Source: Candidatus Fermentibacterota bacterium (GTDB taxonomy: Bacteria; JAFGKV01). From it: DNA of 25,596 bases. The notes below the pieces were generated by a model. The model worked only from the letters and a program-made list of their open reading frames with translations. It made no database searches and was not told the DNA's origin. Positions 7,537-15,905 of this stretch are shown piece by piece. The position numbers were made by a program, and so were the translations under genes. Within the stretch, counting starts at the first letter, position 1. Each line of letters begins with the position of its first letter. The stretch covers positions 1-25,596 of the forward strand of contig JAUXFG010000044.1 of assembly GCA_030620115.1 (NCBI GenBank). Reading direction: 5' to 3'.

Positions 7537-7986
7537 ATGATCCCCTGGCGTGGCAAGAGAGAGATATTGGCGAGGGGATTTACCCTCATTGAGTTGCTCC
7601 TGGTCTTGGTCATTCTTGCGGCATTGACTGCGCTGGTGATGCCTCGTTTCACCGGGCGGGCGAGAAAGGCCAAGATTTCCACCACCCGGGTGGATGTGTT
7701 CATGAACCTTCCTACCGCCCTTGATCTCTATGAGATGGACAATGGCATGTATCCAACCACGACCCAAGGGCTTCGGGCTCTGATCGAGAAGCCCACGATA
7801 AGCCCCATGCCGATGAGCTGGGAGGGCCCCTATCTCAAGAGGCCCGTGCTGCCCACGGATCCTTGGGGGAGGCACTATAGGTACCGGTGTCCTGCCACCG
7901 CAAGAGGCGTTGATTACGAGCTCTTCTCCGTGGGCCCTGATGGTATCGAATCCACGGATGACGATATTGCCAATTGGAAAGGCTAG
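7537..7986 (+). CDS. gspG: Type II secretion major pseudopilin GspG
   Basis: The major pseudopilin, processed at the inner membrane and polymerised into the type II pseudopilus, 149 residues. It has a 14-residue basic leader ending ARG, then FTLIELLLVLVILAALTALVMP, the class III signal: cleavage after G14, mature F1 and Glu at mature position 5 (E19). The C-terminal half has the GspG core: MYPTTTQGLRALI, GPYLKR, PTDPWGRHYRY, and YELFSVGPDGIESTDDDIANW, the calcium-binding region of GspG. The AGGAGG at 7526-7531 gives 5-nt spacing to the ATG. No prepilin peptidase, minor pseudopilins or GspD secretin are in this window, so those parts must be encoded elsewhere if the system works. Confidence 0.96.
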   Translation: MIPWRGKREILARGFTLIELLLVLVILAALTALVMPRFTGRARKAKISTTRVDVFMNLPTALDLYEMDNGMYPTTTQGLRALIEKPTISPMPMSWEGPYLKRPVLPTDPWGRHYRYRCPATARGVDYELFSVGPDGIESTDDDIANWKG

Positions 7987-8134
7987 CGTCTTCGCGGGGT
8001 CGGTAGAGCCGGAAGAGAGGGAGCCTCACGCAAAGGCGCAACCACAGATTGCACAGATTGGGAAAGGAGATGCGGATGGGATTGAGGGATGATACGCCAA
8101 TGTGCGACCTTTGGTCCTCCCGTCGCGAAGCGGC

Positions 8135-8168
8135 GGTTCAGTTCCGTGCGGAGTCGCGGAACTGAACC
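8135..8168. repeat. Perfect 12-bp hairpin in the gspG downstream spacer
   Basis: GGTTCAGTTCCG (8135-8146) pairs perfectly with 8157-8168 around a 10-nt loop. No T-run follows, so it is not a canonical intrinsic terminator, though it may mark the end of the gspEFG transcript. The preceding stretch 8028-8064 contains CACGCAAAGGCGCAACCACA and an ACAGATTGCACAGATT duplication, which looks like a degenerate dispersed repeat. The whole gene-free spacer is 7987-8239. Confidence 0.5.
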
Positions 8169-8239
8169 AAGGATCTTCGCTTCCTTTGCCGGCCCAACAT
8201 GCATTCGGTTGCCGTTGGTGTTCCCAGGAGGAAAACATC

Positions 8240-10156
8240 ATGGGTGCTGGGCAGAGTAGGGGAGCGAGAACAAGAATCGTATTGAGGTCATTCTGTCTTC
8301 TTCTCTTGGTTCTCCTGGCATGTCGGCGCGATGGAGAGGTTCCCCTGCCGGAGCCCGAACCGTCGGCAGCCGACGGATGGGGATGGGCAATGGTCCGACC
8401 AAGTGATCCGGTGGTAGTCAATGCTCGGGGCACATGGCGGTTTGTCTTCATCGCGGGAAGAGGGGGGATTCCCCGGGGAGGCGGTGTCGTGTTTCAGGTC
8501 TCACCATGGTGGGGATGGTCGCGCCCCCAGGTTGAGGCTCCGTCGGCTCCCGGCTATTGTACCGTGACTACGTCGGCCACCGCCTGCGAACTGGATATCG
8601 GTGGCGATCCCCAGCGTTACTATGTGGTGGCTCTCGTAGCCCAAGGGGCCTTGGCGGAAGGTGATACCGTTGCCTTTGTGTACGGGGACACGCAGGGCGG
8701 CAGTCATCCACAAGCTGCGGCCAAGGCGGATACCTATGCGGAGCGATTCCAGGAGTTTCTTTTCAAGACTGATGGAGATGGCGACGGAGTGTATGGCGAA
8801 ATCCGGAGCCAACCGGGGTTCCGGATCAAGTCCCTGCCCGCGAGCGGCCTCTGGATCAATGCGCCTCGTCTCGTGCGACCAGGAAGGCCGTTTGAGGTGT
8901 CGGTGGCAGCCCTGGATCCCCTGAGTAATCGAGACCTCGAATATGAGGCGAGGCTGGAGGTCAGAGCGGAACCGGATGGTATCTCGGCGCCGCGCCATGT
9001 GTCACTCAGGCCTGAGGATGGAGGAGCACGGAGATTCCAGGCCGCAGTCCATCAACCAGGTCTGTACTCGATCACCGTGGAAGACCATCAACGGGGGCTG
9101 ACCGCCGAATCGTGCCCGATTCTTTGCGGGCGAGGTGAGGCATTTCGGCCTGTGTACTGGGGAGACATCCACGGCCACACGATACTGAGCGACGGCACGG
9201 GGCATCCATTTGACCACTATGCGTATGCGCGAGATGCGGCGGGACTGGACGTGGCGGCCATCACTGATCATGCGGCCCTGGGGCTGAGGCCGCTGAGAGG
9301 CGATCCTTGGGGTATGATTCAATTGGCCGCCGAGCGATTCAATGATCCTGGGCGCTTCGTCACCCTTCTAGGCTATGAATGGACCAATTGGACCTATGGG
9401 CACCGGAACGTCTATTTTCCGGGGGCGACGGGTGTAGTATTCTCGCCATATGATTCAGGTGCCGCTACTCCGGAAGGGCTGTGGAATATTGTCAAGAAGT
9501 GGTCTGCCATCACTATTCCACATCACGTGGGTGGAGGTCCCGTGGCCATTGATTGGGAACAGGAACCCCGGCCATCCTGGGAAATGCTGACCGAAATCTT
9601 TTCAGTCCACGGGAACTGCGAATATTATGGGTGCCCGGGGATGATCTACCACCCAAAGGAAGGACACTTCGTGCAGGACGCCCTGGGAAAGGGGCGTCGA
9701 CTAGGGATACTCGCATCGGGTGATGGCCATATCGGGCACCCAGGCCGTTGGACGCCCGACTACCGGGAAGGTCTTGTGGCGTTTCAGGCGGCCGAGTTGT
9801 CACGGGAGGCGATCTGGGAATGCCTGACGTCGAGGCGTGTGTACGGCACGTCGGGGGCAAGAATCCTGCTCCAGTTTACGGTCAGCGGGTGGCCCATGGG
9901 ATCGGAAATCGAAGGACAGGCTTTCCGCGAGCCTCGAAGGTGCGAGATGCACGTTCTTGGGGCGGGACCGCTCAGGACGCTGGAGATTCTGAAGAACAAC
10001 GATGTCGTGAAACGGATCGGCTGCGACGGTCTCCTGGAGAGTGTTGTGTACACGGACAGCACTGCGGCGCGCAAGGGTGATTTCTACTATGCCAGGGTCA
10101 CCCAACAGGATGGACATCAGGCCTGGTCGAGTCCCGTGTGGTTGGGAGAGGAATGA
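8240..10156 (+). CDS. PHP-domain (DUF3604-like) lipoprotein, putative metal-dependent phosphoesterase
   Basis: The 638-residue product begins with a lipoprotein signal (hydrophobic stretch with LLVLLAC, acylated C28). Residues about 35-300 form beta-rich regions with no family I can name. A PHP domain then begins at YWGDIHGHTILSDG (H311, H313) and continues with AAITDHA (D343, H344), IPHHVGGGP and LASGDGHIGHPG, which supply the usual His/Asp metal ligands. The C-terminal part (about 545-638) is another beta domain. The layout fits DUF3604-type proteins, whose substrates are unknown. An in-frame ATG at 8102 exists, but that extension runs through a palindrome, whereas AGGAGG at 8226-8231 lies 8 nt before ATG 8240 and the lipoprotein signal starts there. 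It is probably anchored in the periplasm or outer membrane. It is convergent with the next gene. Confidence 0.85.
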   Translation: MGAGQSRGARTRIVLRSFCLLLLVLLACRRDGEVPLPEPEPSAADGWGWAMVRPSDPVVVNARGTWRFVFIAGRGGIPRGGGVVFQVSPWWGWSRPQVEAPSAPGYCTVTTSATACELDIGGDPQRYYVVALVAQGALAEGDTVAFVYGDTQGGSHPQAAAKADTYAERFQEFLFKTDGDGDGVYGEIRSQPGFRIKSLPASGLWINAPRLVRPGRPFEVSVAALDPLSNRDLEYEARLEVRAEPDGISAPRHVSLRPEDGGARRFQAAVHQPGLYSITVEDHQRGLTAESCPILCGRGEAFRPVYWGDIHGHTILSDGTGHPFDHYAYARDAAGLDVAAITDHAALGLRPLRGDPWGMIQLAAERFNDPGRFVTLLGYEWTNWTYGHRNVYFPGATGVVFSPYDSGAATPEGLWNIVKKWSAITIPHHVGGGPVAIDWEQEPRPSWEMLTEIFSVHGNCEYYGCPGMIYHPKEGHFVQDALGKGRRLGILASGDGHIGHPGRWTPDYREGLVAFQAAELSREAIWECLTSRRVYGTSGARILLQFTVSGWPMGSEIEGQAFREPRRCEMHVLGAGPLRTLEILKNNDVVKRIGCDGLLESVVYTDSTAARKGDFYYARVTQQDGHQAWSSPVWLGEE

Positions 10157-10190
10157 GTATGGCTGGCATAGTCATGCGCAAATAGTAGGA

Positions 10191-10218
10191 ACACGGTTCG
10201 CCGCCTGACGGACCGTGT
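10191..10218. terminator. Possible weak bidirectional terminator hairpin
   Basis: ACACGGT (10191-10197) pairs with ACCGTGT (10212-10218) between two convergent genes. The loop is 14 nt and there is no T-run, so only the position supports a termination role. Confidence 0.3.
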
Positions 10219-10226
10219 CCACTCCG

Positions 10227-12659
10227 CTACCTGATGAGTATCAGCCTACCGGCTGCGGTGTAATCACCAGCCACAAGGCGGTACACATAGTGGCCGCTTC
10301 CTACCGGCAGACCATGATTGTTGGCGCCATCCCAAGAGATCGTGTACTCACCGGGTGAGAGGTTCCCGCGAACCAGGGATCTGACCTCATGCCCCGCTAT
10401 GGTAAAGATGGAAAGACGTACACTCCTGGGATCAGCAAGGCAAAAACGGATCGCTGCGGGCGGGGTGAATGGGTTCGGATAGCTGTACTCCAGGGTGGTC
10501 TGCTTCGGCCCAACTGACCAGCCATCTACGGCACGGGTGGGGATATCATTGGTATTCCCCGTGCGTCGTGAGTTGCCCTTGAAGCACGGCCAGATGACCT
10601 CGGCAGCCCGCTTGTAGTCGACACAGAAGTAGTCGGCCCCGTCCGAGGCAACGATCTCCAGGTCACCGTCTTGGTCAAGATCGCCGAGACAGGGGCTGTA
10701 CTTGAGATTCTGTCCTATGGGCAAGGGGAAGTTCTCGATCTCGGCGCCGTGGATATCGATGGCGTGGATGAATCCCAGCGCGTCTCCGAAGATGATGTCA
10801 ATTGTCCCGTCCCCATTGAGATCAGCCAACACAGGTGTCGATTGCACCACGGCATCGATGTCCAGAGGGAAGTTTGGGAAATCGGTGCCCGATCCATCGA
10901 TCACATAGAGTGCGCCATACCTATTGAGAAAGATCAGCTCGAGATCATGGTCCTTGTCCAGATCCGCCGCGACCACGGATGTCTTGATGGAGATCTCCGC
11001 ATCCCGTGTGAAGAGCTCGGCGCCGTCGTGGTTCACCGCCACCAGGTTTCCATTCTCCAAACCCACGATAACCTCGGGCTCCATGTCCCCGTCGATGTCC
11101 GTCACGATGGGTCCATTAGCCGATTTGCTGCCGGTAACAAAAGGCCAGCCTAAAATATCGCTCCCCGTCGCGGTTGAGATGGCGTGGAGGCTCCCGCCGT
11201 CTGCATCAGAGACGGCGAGCAGTTCGAGAGCACCGTCGCCGTTCAGATCTGCTATGGCGGGGGAAGACTGAACCCTGCTGCCGATTGCCATGGGGAAGAC
11301 GCCGAAGTCAGTACCGTCCGCATTCAGCACTAGGATCTGCCCTGTGGTGGTGGTGATGGCAATGATTTCCGAGGAACCATCTCCATCCACGTCCGCGATC
11401 ATGGGATTGGCCCCTAGCTGTTCATCCACATCGCGGGTGAAGAGTACGGTTCCAGCATGGTCCACGGCGACGATGGCGTCTCCTGTTCGTTTGGTGACTA
11501 TGATCTCCATGGTCTCGTCGCCGGTGATATCTCCGATGGCGGCTGACGTCTGTATGCTGCCGCCCAGAGACACGGGGAATCCAGGGAGCTCTGTTTGGCC
11601 GTCGGCCCTGAAGGCGTGTATCTGGCCAGAGTAGTCGCCGAAGATCAGCTCATTGCTCCCATCGTTATCGATGTTTGCGATGAGTGCGGAGGTGGATGAG
11701 CGGAGAGGTACAGGCCATCCGGCCTGGTGCAATGTAACGTCAAGATCGACATCGTAGCTTATTTCATAGGGCTCGTCCGTGCCGGAGTTGGCTGAGAACT
11801 GTACTTGGAACGTGGTGAAGAAGACCTCGTTCGCCGTGATCGTGAATATGAAGGGATCCTCTGCATTGGTGGCCGAGTCGCCGTTGGCGACGTTCCCGAA
11901 CTCATACCTATCGTTGGTGATCATTATCCGTGTATCGTCACAGCTAAGCGTAGCCACCACATCATCTGCATCGAGCCATCCGGCCCAATTCCGCATATCA
12001 ATGGTGACCTGGCCGCTCTCCAGTGGATTCATGATGCCGTCATTGTCCGCGTTTGCCGGATCTTCGATAATCGTAGTCTGTGCCAGATGGATGTGGGGAA
12101 AGATGATGCCCAGAATTCTCAGGCTGTCGATGACCACATCAACCAGTGGACGGTCGTTTACATCGGTGGGTACGTCGCCAATGGCCTGGACCACATTTAT
12201 CCCGCTGATGACTTTTCCGAATACGGCATGAAGGTCATCCAGGTGGGGTTGCGGAGAGAGGGTGATGAAGTACTGCGATCCCCCCGTATTGGGCCCTGCA
12301 TTGGCCATGGAAAGGATCCCCGCATCATCGTGCCGCAGATCAGGATGAAACTCGTCTGGTATGGTGTAGCCCGGGCCTCCTTCCCCTGTGCCCGTGGGAT
12401 CGCCATCTTGGATCACAAAGGTGTCGATAACCCGGTGGAAGATACACCCATCGTAGAAATTGGCATTGGTCAGATCCATGAAGTTCCCTGCGGTGATGGG
12501 CACTAGGTCCTCGCGCAGCTCGACCCTGAAGTCCCCCATGGTGGTGTGCCATTCAGCCACGCTTTGTGCTGCCACGGGATGGGGCCAGAGCACACAGGCC
12601 GTGGCAACAAGCACGGCAACCGGAAGAACGGCGTGAAGCTTCTCCACACGGTGGGTCAT
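10227..12659 (-). CDS. Secreted cyclophilin-type peptidyl-prolyl isomerase fused to FG-GAP-like propeller and FlgD-like C-terminal domain
   Basis: An 810-residue exported protein. The signal peptide is about 1-31 (cleavage VAA|Q). A cyclophilin domain follows at about 34-184: FHRVIDTFVIQDGDP (74-88), SMANAGPNTGGSQYFIT (117-133) and HLDDLHAVFGKVISG, with His where human CypA has the cyclosporin-contacting Trp. Residues about 195-310 form a beta domain (NADNDGIMNPLESG...). Eight FG-GAP/VCBS-like repeats with DxDxDG-type loops (ADVDGDG, ADLNGDG, TDIDGD, GDLDQDGD) follow at about 322-720. The last 80 residues (YSYPNPFTPPAAIRF ... GHYVYRLVAGD) are a FlgD/type IX-like sandwich. The start is taken at ATG 12659 because AAGGAG lies just upstream; the ATG 15 codons earlier adds a sequence unlike a signal peptide. 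Cis-trans proline isomerisation outside the cytoplasm is inferred. Confidence 0.9.
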   Translation of the reverse strand: MTHRVEKLHAVLPVAVLVATACVLWPHPVAAQSVAEWHTTMGDFRVELREDLVPITAGNFMDLTNANFYDGCIFHRVIDTFVIQDGDPTGTGEGGPGYTIPDEFHPDLRHDDAGILSMANAGPNTGGSQYFITLSPQPHLDDLHAVFGKVISGINVVQAIGDVPTDVNDRPLVDVVIDSLRILGIIFPHIHLAQTTIIEDPANADNDGIMNPLESGQVTIDMRNWAGWLDADDVVATLSCDDTRIMITNDRYEFGNVANGDSATNAEDPFIFTITANEVFFTTFQVQFSANSGTDEPYEISYDVDLDVTLHQAGWPVPLRSSTSALIANIDNDGSNELIFGDYSGQIHAFRADGQTELPGFPVSLGGSIQTSAAIGDITGDETMEIIVTKRTGDAIVAVDHAGTVLFTRDVDEQLGANPMIADVDGDGSSEIIAITTTTGQILVLNADGTDFGVFPMAIGSRVQSSPAIADLNGDGALELLAVSDADGGSLHAISTATGSDILGWPFVTGSKSANGPIVTDIDGDMEPEVIVGLENGNLVAVNHDGAELFTRDAEISIKTSVVAADLDKDHDLELIFLNRYGALYVIDGSGTDFPNFPLDIDAVVQSTPVLADLNGDGTIDIIFGDALGFIHAIDIHGAEIENFPLPIGQNLKYSPCLGDLDQDGDLEIVASDGADYFCVDYKRAAEVIWPCFKGNSRRTGNTNDIPTRAVDGWSVGPKQTTLEYSYPNPFTPPAAIRFCLADPRSVRLSIFTIAGHEVRSLVRGNLSPGEYTISWDGANNHGLPVGSGHYVYRLVAGDYTAAGRLILIR

Positions 12660-12874
12660 GATCTCTCTCCTTTGCATGTGGCATAGGCAAATGTCGTGGG
12701 GCACATTTTCTTGTCTTGTTCGTGAGGTTTCCCCTTTCTGATCCCAAGGAACGTACAGTGATGGAAGAAGAAAGGCAAAGAGGAAGCATGGATCGAATGG
12801 TAGTTCAGGCTAGACCCGTGAACGGCTATGTCCCGATTTATTGAATAGGCGTGCGGCGTGGCGGGTAGTATTGT

Positions 12875-12903
12875 TTGACAGCCAAGAGTGAGTGCGATAC
12901 ACT
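12875..12903 (+). promoter_or_regulatory. Probable sigma70-type promoter of the nfeD-qmcA operon
   Basis: A perfect -35 TTGACA (12875-12880) is followed after exactly 17 nt by TACACT (12898-12903), four of six -10 bases, about 80 nt upstream of the nfeD-family ATG. The spacer between the divergent genes (12660-12984) shows no gene and no other clear structure. Confidence 0.5.
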
Positions 12904-12984
12904 CATTCCCCAGGGAGAAATCCTTCTCCCGGCTTTTACTGGCGACACGTCTGTAGAAAGGTCATCACCACAAAGGAGTGGACC

Positions 12985-13458
12985 ATGGGTAATCTCAGCG
13001 AGTGGGTCAAACCGGAACTGCTCTGGTTCATCGTGGGTCTCTTTCTGCTCCTATGGGAGTTCGTACTGCCCGGTCTTATCATCTTTTTCTTTGGGGTCGG
13101 GGCGTGGATCGTGGCACTGCTCTGCCTTGTGTCGAATCCTTCGCTCAATATCCAACTCCTCGTCTTCATCCTCTCCTCAGTGATTCTTCTTGTGTTGCTT
13201 CGAAGATGGGTGAAGGCCGTATTCATGGGGCATGCGGGTTCCAAGCAGGATCTGAAGCAGAAGCGCCATGAGTTCATTGGGAAGAAGGCGGTGGTCATTA
13301 AGCAGATATCACCTGACTGCGAGGGAAAGGTGGAGTTTCACGGCACCAGTTGGGAAGCCGAGGCAGACGAAGTCATTCTCGAGGGGACACAGGTGGAAAT
13401 CGTGGGGAAAGAGAGTATCACGTTTAAGGTGAAACCCTTAGAAAGGAGCGAATCATGA
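12985..13458 (+). CDS. NfeD family membrane protein
   Basis: A short NfeD-type protein of 157 residues. The N-terminal half holds two to three hydrophobic segments (about 11-29, 31-49 and 56-72) containing WEFVLPG and FFFGVGAW, typical of the family. The C-terminal residues 97-152 form the small OB-fold (FIGKKAVVIKQISP, GKVEFHGTSWEAEADE, EIVGKESITFKVKPL). NfeD proteins are partners of SPFH/stomatin proteins and are normally encoded next to them, exactly as here: the stop codon overlaps the next start as ATGA. AAGGAG at 12972-12977 gives 7-nt spacing to ATG 12985; the upstream in-frame ATG at 12892 lies inside the probable promoter and is rejected. It lacks the ClpP-like protease domain of long NfeD forms. 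Confidence 0.93.
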   Translation: MGNLSEWVKPELLWFIVGLFLLLWEFVLPGLIIFFFGVGAWIVALLCLVSNPSLNIQLLVFILSSVILLVLLRRWVKAVFMGHAGSKQDLKQKRHEFIGKKAVVIKQISPDCEGKVEFHGTSWEAEADEVILEGTQVEIVGKESITFKVKPLERSES

Positions 13459-14381
13459 CTCCCGGAACAATCATTCTCCTTGGTCTTATCGTCTTTGCGC
13501 TGGTCGTCTTTTCGAAGACCATCCGCATTGTGCCGCAGAGATCGGCCTTCATCATAGAGCGGCTGGGCAAGTACAGTGCCACACTGGATGCGGGGTTCCA
13601 TGTGCTCACGCCATTTGTGGACAGGGTTGCTTACAAGCATACTCTGAAAGAGGTGGCCATCGATGTCCCGTCTCAGGCTTGCATAACAAAAGACAACATC
13701 GCTGTGGAGGTTGATGGCATTCTTTATCTTCAGGTCGTGGACCCGGCAAAGGCCTCATACGGGATCGCGAACTACCAATTCGCCTCCACGCAGCTCGCCC
13801 AGACAACCATGAGGAGTGTCATGGGCAAATTGGAGCTGGACAGGACCTTTGAGGAGCGCGATACGGTGAATGGCGCCATCGTAGATGCGGTGGATAAGGC
13901 ATCCGATCCATGGGGCGTCAAGGTGACGCGCTACGAGGTCAAGAACATCCTCCCGCCTCAGAGCATCAAGGATGCCATGGAGAAGCAGATGAGGGCCGAG
14001 CGGGAGAAACGGGCATTGATCGCTGAATCCGAAGGCGACAAGCAGGCCAAGATCAATAGGGCGCAAGGTGACAGGCAGGAGCTGATCGAACGATCCGAAG
14101 GCGAAAAACAGAAGCGAATCAATGAGGCCGAGGGGCGGGCCGCGGAGATCGAGAAGGTCGCCACCGCCACTGCGTATGGTCTTCGTGCCATCGCCACGGC
14201 AATCCAAGAACCAGGTGGAATGGACGCCGTGAATCTGCGCATCGCAGAGCAGTATCTCGATGAGTTCGGCAATCTCGCCAAGACCAATAATACCCTAATT
14301 CTGCCGTCAAATCTCACTGATATTGCAGGCATTGTTGCCACTGCAGGAAAGGTGTTCAAGGAAACAACGAAGACTACATAG
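13455..14381 (+). CDS. qmcA: SPFH/Band 7 (stomatin-like) membrane protein, QmcA type
   Basis: A 308-residue stomatin/paraslipin homologue. One N-terminal membrane segment (about 5-20) is followed by the SPFH domain: IRIVPQRSAFIIERLGKYSA (24-43), GFHVLTPFVDRV, VPSQACITKDNIAVEVDGIL, the FASTQLAQTTMRSVMGKLELD stretch and WGVKVTRYEVKNILPP. A long charged helix (about 175-235, EKQMRAEREKRALIAESEGDKQ) should oligomerise as a coiled coil. A conserved tail with ALNLR-like, SNTLILPSN-like elements ends it. QmcA homologues form large ring or cage assemblies in the inner membrane with their NfeD partner and are linked to membrane quality control. Length and layout match E. coli QmcA closely. It is translationally coupled to the preceding gene by a 4-nt overlap. 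Confidence 0.94.
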   Translation: MTPGTIILLGLIVFALVVFSKTIRIVPQRSAFIIERLGKYSATLDAGFHVLTPFVDRVAYKHTLKEVAIDVPSQACITKDNIAVEVDGILYLQVVDPAKASYGIANYQFASTQLAQTTMRSVMGKLELDRTFEERDTVNGAIVDAVDKASDPWGVKVTRYEVKNILPPQSIKDAMEKQMRAEREKRALIAESEGDKQAKINRAQGDRQELIERSEGEKQKRINEAEGRAAEIEKVATATAYGLRAIATAIQEPGGMDAVNLRIAEQYLDEFGNLAKTNNTLILPSNLTDIAGIVATAGKVFKETTKTT

Positions 14382-14405
14382 CTCCGCTTCGCTCCCTGCC
14401 TGCCT

Positions 14406-14427
14406 GCGCCTGCCGGCCGGCAGGCGC
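14406..14427. repeat. 22-bp perfect GC-rich palindrome
   Basis: The sequence reads identically on both strands, with centre GCCGGCCGGC, 25 nt after the qmcA stop. It could act as a transcript-end hairpin or be a copy of a mobile palindromic repeat. No T-run follows. It opens the 495-bp gene-free stretch 14382-14876, which is otherwise filled by the repeats listed next. Confidence 0.7.
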
Positions 14428-14501
14428 ATTTGGGGCGTTGGAATGATGGAATGGAGAGGAATTGCGAGAATGCTGAATTGCTGGGCTATCGGAGTGAAGA
14501 G

Positions 14502-14604
14502 AGATTCTTTGCTCCCAGCAGCTGCTCAGAATGACAGGGGTGGTTGCTATTGGGCGCGTTGGTGCGTTATGTCATTCTGAGGGAGCGGAGCGACCGAAGA
14601 ATCT
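14502..14604. repeat. Second inverted pair of the CATTCTGAG element
   Basis: A plus copy (14571-14604, starting GTCATTCTGAGGGAGCGGAG) is preceded by a diverged inverted copy (14502-14532, AGATTCTTTGCTCCCAGCAG onward), separated by about 38 nt. The arrangement mirrors 261-361, including the greater divergence of the left inverted arm. Confidence 0.75.
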
Positions 14605-14630
14605 GGGAGGGGCCGGTAGATCGACAGAAG

Positions 14631-14665
14631 GATTGAACGCCGAACATCCAACATTCAACGTCGAA
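14631..14665 (+). repeat. GAACATCCAACATTCAACG dispersed repeat, copy 1
   Basis: The copy starts GATTGAACGCCGAACATCCA and ends ATTCAACGTCGAA. Close copies lie at 20124-20166 and 25558-25596. Internally it repeats short GAACATC/AACATTC/AACGTC words, so it is itself a degenerate short tandem repeat. Confidence 0.75.
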
Positions 14666-14670
14666 GTGGG

Positions 14671-14858
14671 GATGATGGAGGGCCATGCTCCGTCATGGCC
14701 GTTGATGCTCGATACGGAAAGATCGCAGGCAGGGGAAGATCACAGGCAGGGACGCCTGCGCCACTGACGACGGAGGGCGTCGCTCAAGAGATTCTGATAG
14801 CTCGTGTTGGACGTGACAAGACGTGTCATTCTGAGAGAGCGAAGCGACCGAAGAATCT
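14671..14858 (+). repeat. Composite hairpin repeat element, copy 1
   Basis: The left module (14671-14716) is identical over 46 nt to 19933-19978. It contains a hairpin GGCCATG (14681-14687) / CATGGCC (14694-14700). The right module (from 14787, AGAGATTCTGATAGCTCGTG, to 14858) matches 20005-20076 with few differences and ends in the CATTCTGAG element (14825-14858). Only the middle, 14717-14786, differs between copies and looks like a replaceable cassette. Confidence 0.85.
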
Positions 14859-14876
14859 TGGGGAGGAGAGTAACCG

Positions 14877-15905
14877 ATGTCCCGGAGTCGGCGTTTCTGG
14901 CGTATGATCTTGGTTGTGGTGATTTGCCTCTTGGCTGCGGAGTTGGGGGCGAGGATTTTTTGGGCAGTCAAATATCATCGGCCGCTCCTTGGCAAACCCG
15001 GTCTCCTCTACAGTTTCTATCCGGAACTTCGGGGCGTACATCGTCTGACGGATTCCCGGCGCAGCGGACGCCTGGATGTCCTCATCCTCGGCGGATCCGT
15101 CATCAGCAATGCCTGGGGGAACATCAGCACAGTACTTACCGAAGAGCTTTCCCGGGTGACGGACAAGAACATTGGGGTGGTGAATCTCGCGAGGCCCGCG
15201 CATACGACGCTCGATAGTTATCTCAAGTACGCGCTGCTTGGCGAGTACCCATTCGATGTAGTTGTCATCTACCATGGCGTGAATGATGCACGGACCAATA
15301 ACTGTCCCCCCGGGGTCTTCAGGGACGATTACTCACATTATTCCTGGTATCACGACCTTTCCCGGCTGTTGGCCCACAAAGAGGCAAGCTTCTTGGTCCT
15401 GCCCTACACGCTGGAGATGCTTATGCACCGGGTCGAAGAACGGATGGGGGGGCGCGTGATTTTGCCCACTGCCCAGCCTTCGCGAGAGTGGCTTGATCAT
15501 GGCTCGAATATCAAGAGCGCAGGCCCCTTCCGTCGCAATATGGAGCGGATCATCGAGCTGGCGAAACAGCGGAACCAGAAGATCCTCCTGCAGACATTTG
15601 CCTTCTATCTCTCCAAAGACTACTCGGCGGAGAAGTTCCGGGCACGAGAACTCGACTACTCGTTCCACTCAGCCCCCCTCGAAGCATGGGGGGAACCCCA
15701 GTGTGTGGCCAAGGCGGTGGCAGTACACAATGAGATCATCCACGATCTGGCGGCACAAGATTCCACACTCTTTTTCCTTGATCAGGCAACCCGCATTCCC
15801 CACGAAGCCACGTTTTTCAATGACGCCTGCCATCTTACGGGACGGGGATGTCTGGTCTTCGGCGAAGGGTTGGCTCGGGCCGTGGCTGCCGCAGTAGGCG
15901 CTTGA
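14877..15905 (+). CDS. SGNH/GDSL-like hydrolase with N-terminal membrane anchor
   Basis: A 342-residue protein. An uncleaved-looking hydrophobic segment (about 9-29) suggests membrane attachment with the catalytic domain outside the cytoplasm. The SGNH blocks are visible: block I LDVLILGGSVISNAW with nucleophile S74, a block II region near VVNLARPAHT, block III IYHGVNDAR with N136, and block V FFNDACHLTGRG with D316 and H319. Such enzymes are esterases or acetylhydrolases acting on lipids or polysaccharides; the substrate here is unknown. The ATG at 14877 follows a GAGGAG ribosome site only a few bases after the end of the composite repeat (14858), so its transcript must start within or upstream of repeat sequence. 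Confidence 0.85.
   Translation: MSRSRRFWRMILVVVICLLAAELGARIFWAVKYHRPLLGKPGLLYSFYPELRGVHRLTDSRRSGRLDVLILGGSVISNAWGNISTVLTEELSRVTDKNIGVVNLARPAHTTLDSYLKYALLGEYPFDVVVIYHGVNDARTNNCPPGVFRDDYSHYSWYHDLSRLLAHKEASFLVLPYTLEMLMHRVEERMGGRVILPTAQPSREWLDHGSNIKSAGPFRRNMERIIELAKQRNQKILLQTFAFYLSKDYSAEKFRARELDYSFHSAPLEAWGEPQCVAKAVAVHNEIIHDLAAQDSTLFFLDQATRIPHEATFFNDACHLTGRGCLVFGEGLARAVAAAVGA

Noticed and set aside
8102-8239. N-terminal 46-codon extension of the PHP lipoprotein
   Set aside because: It runs through a perfect hairpin and would bury the lipoprotein signal; a strong AGGAGG precedes ATG 8240.
11805-12506. 233-codon open frame on the plus strand
   Set aside because: It is antisense to the cyclophilin and adjoining beta domain, whose motifs are unmistakable.
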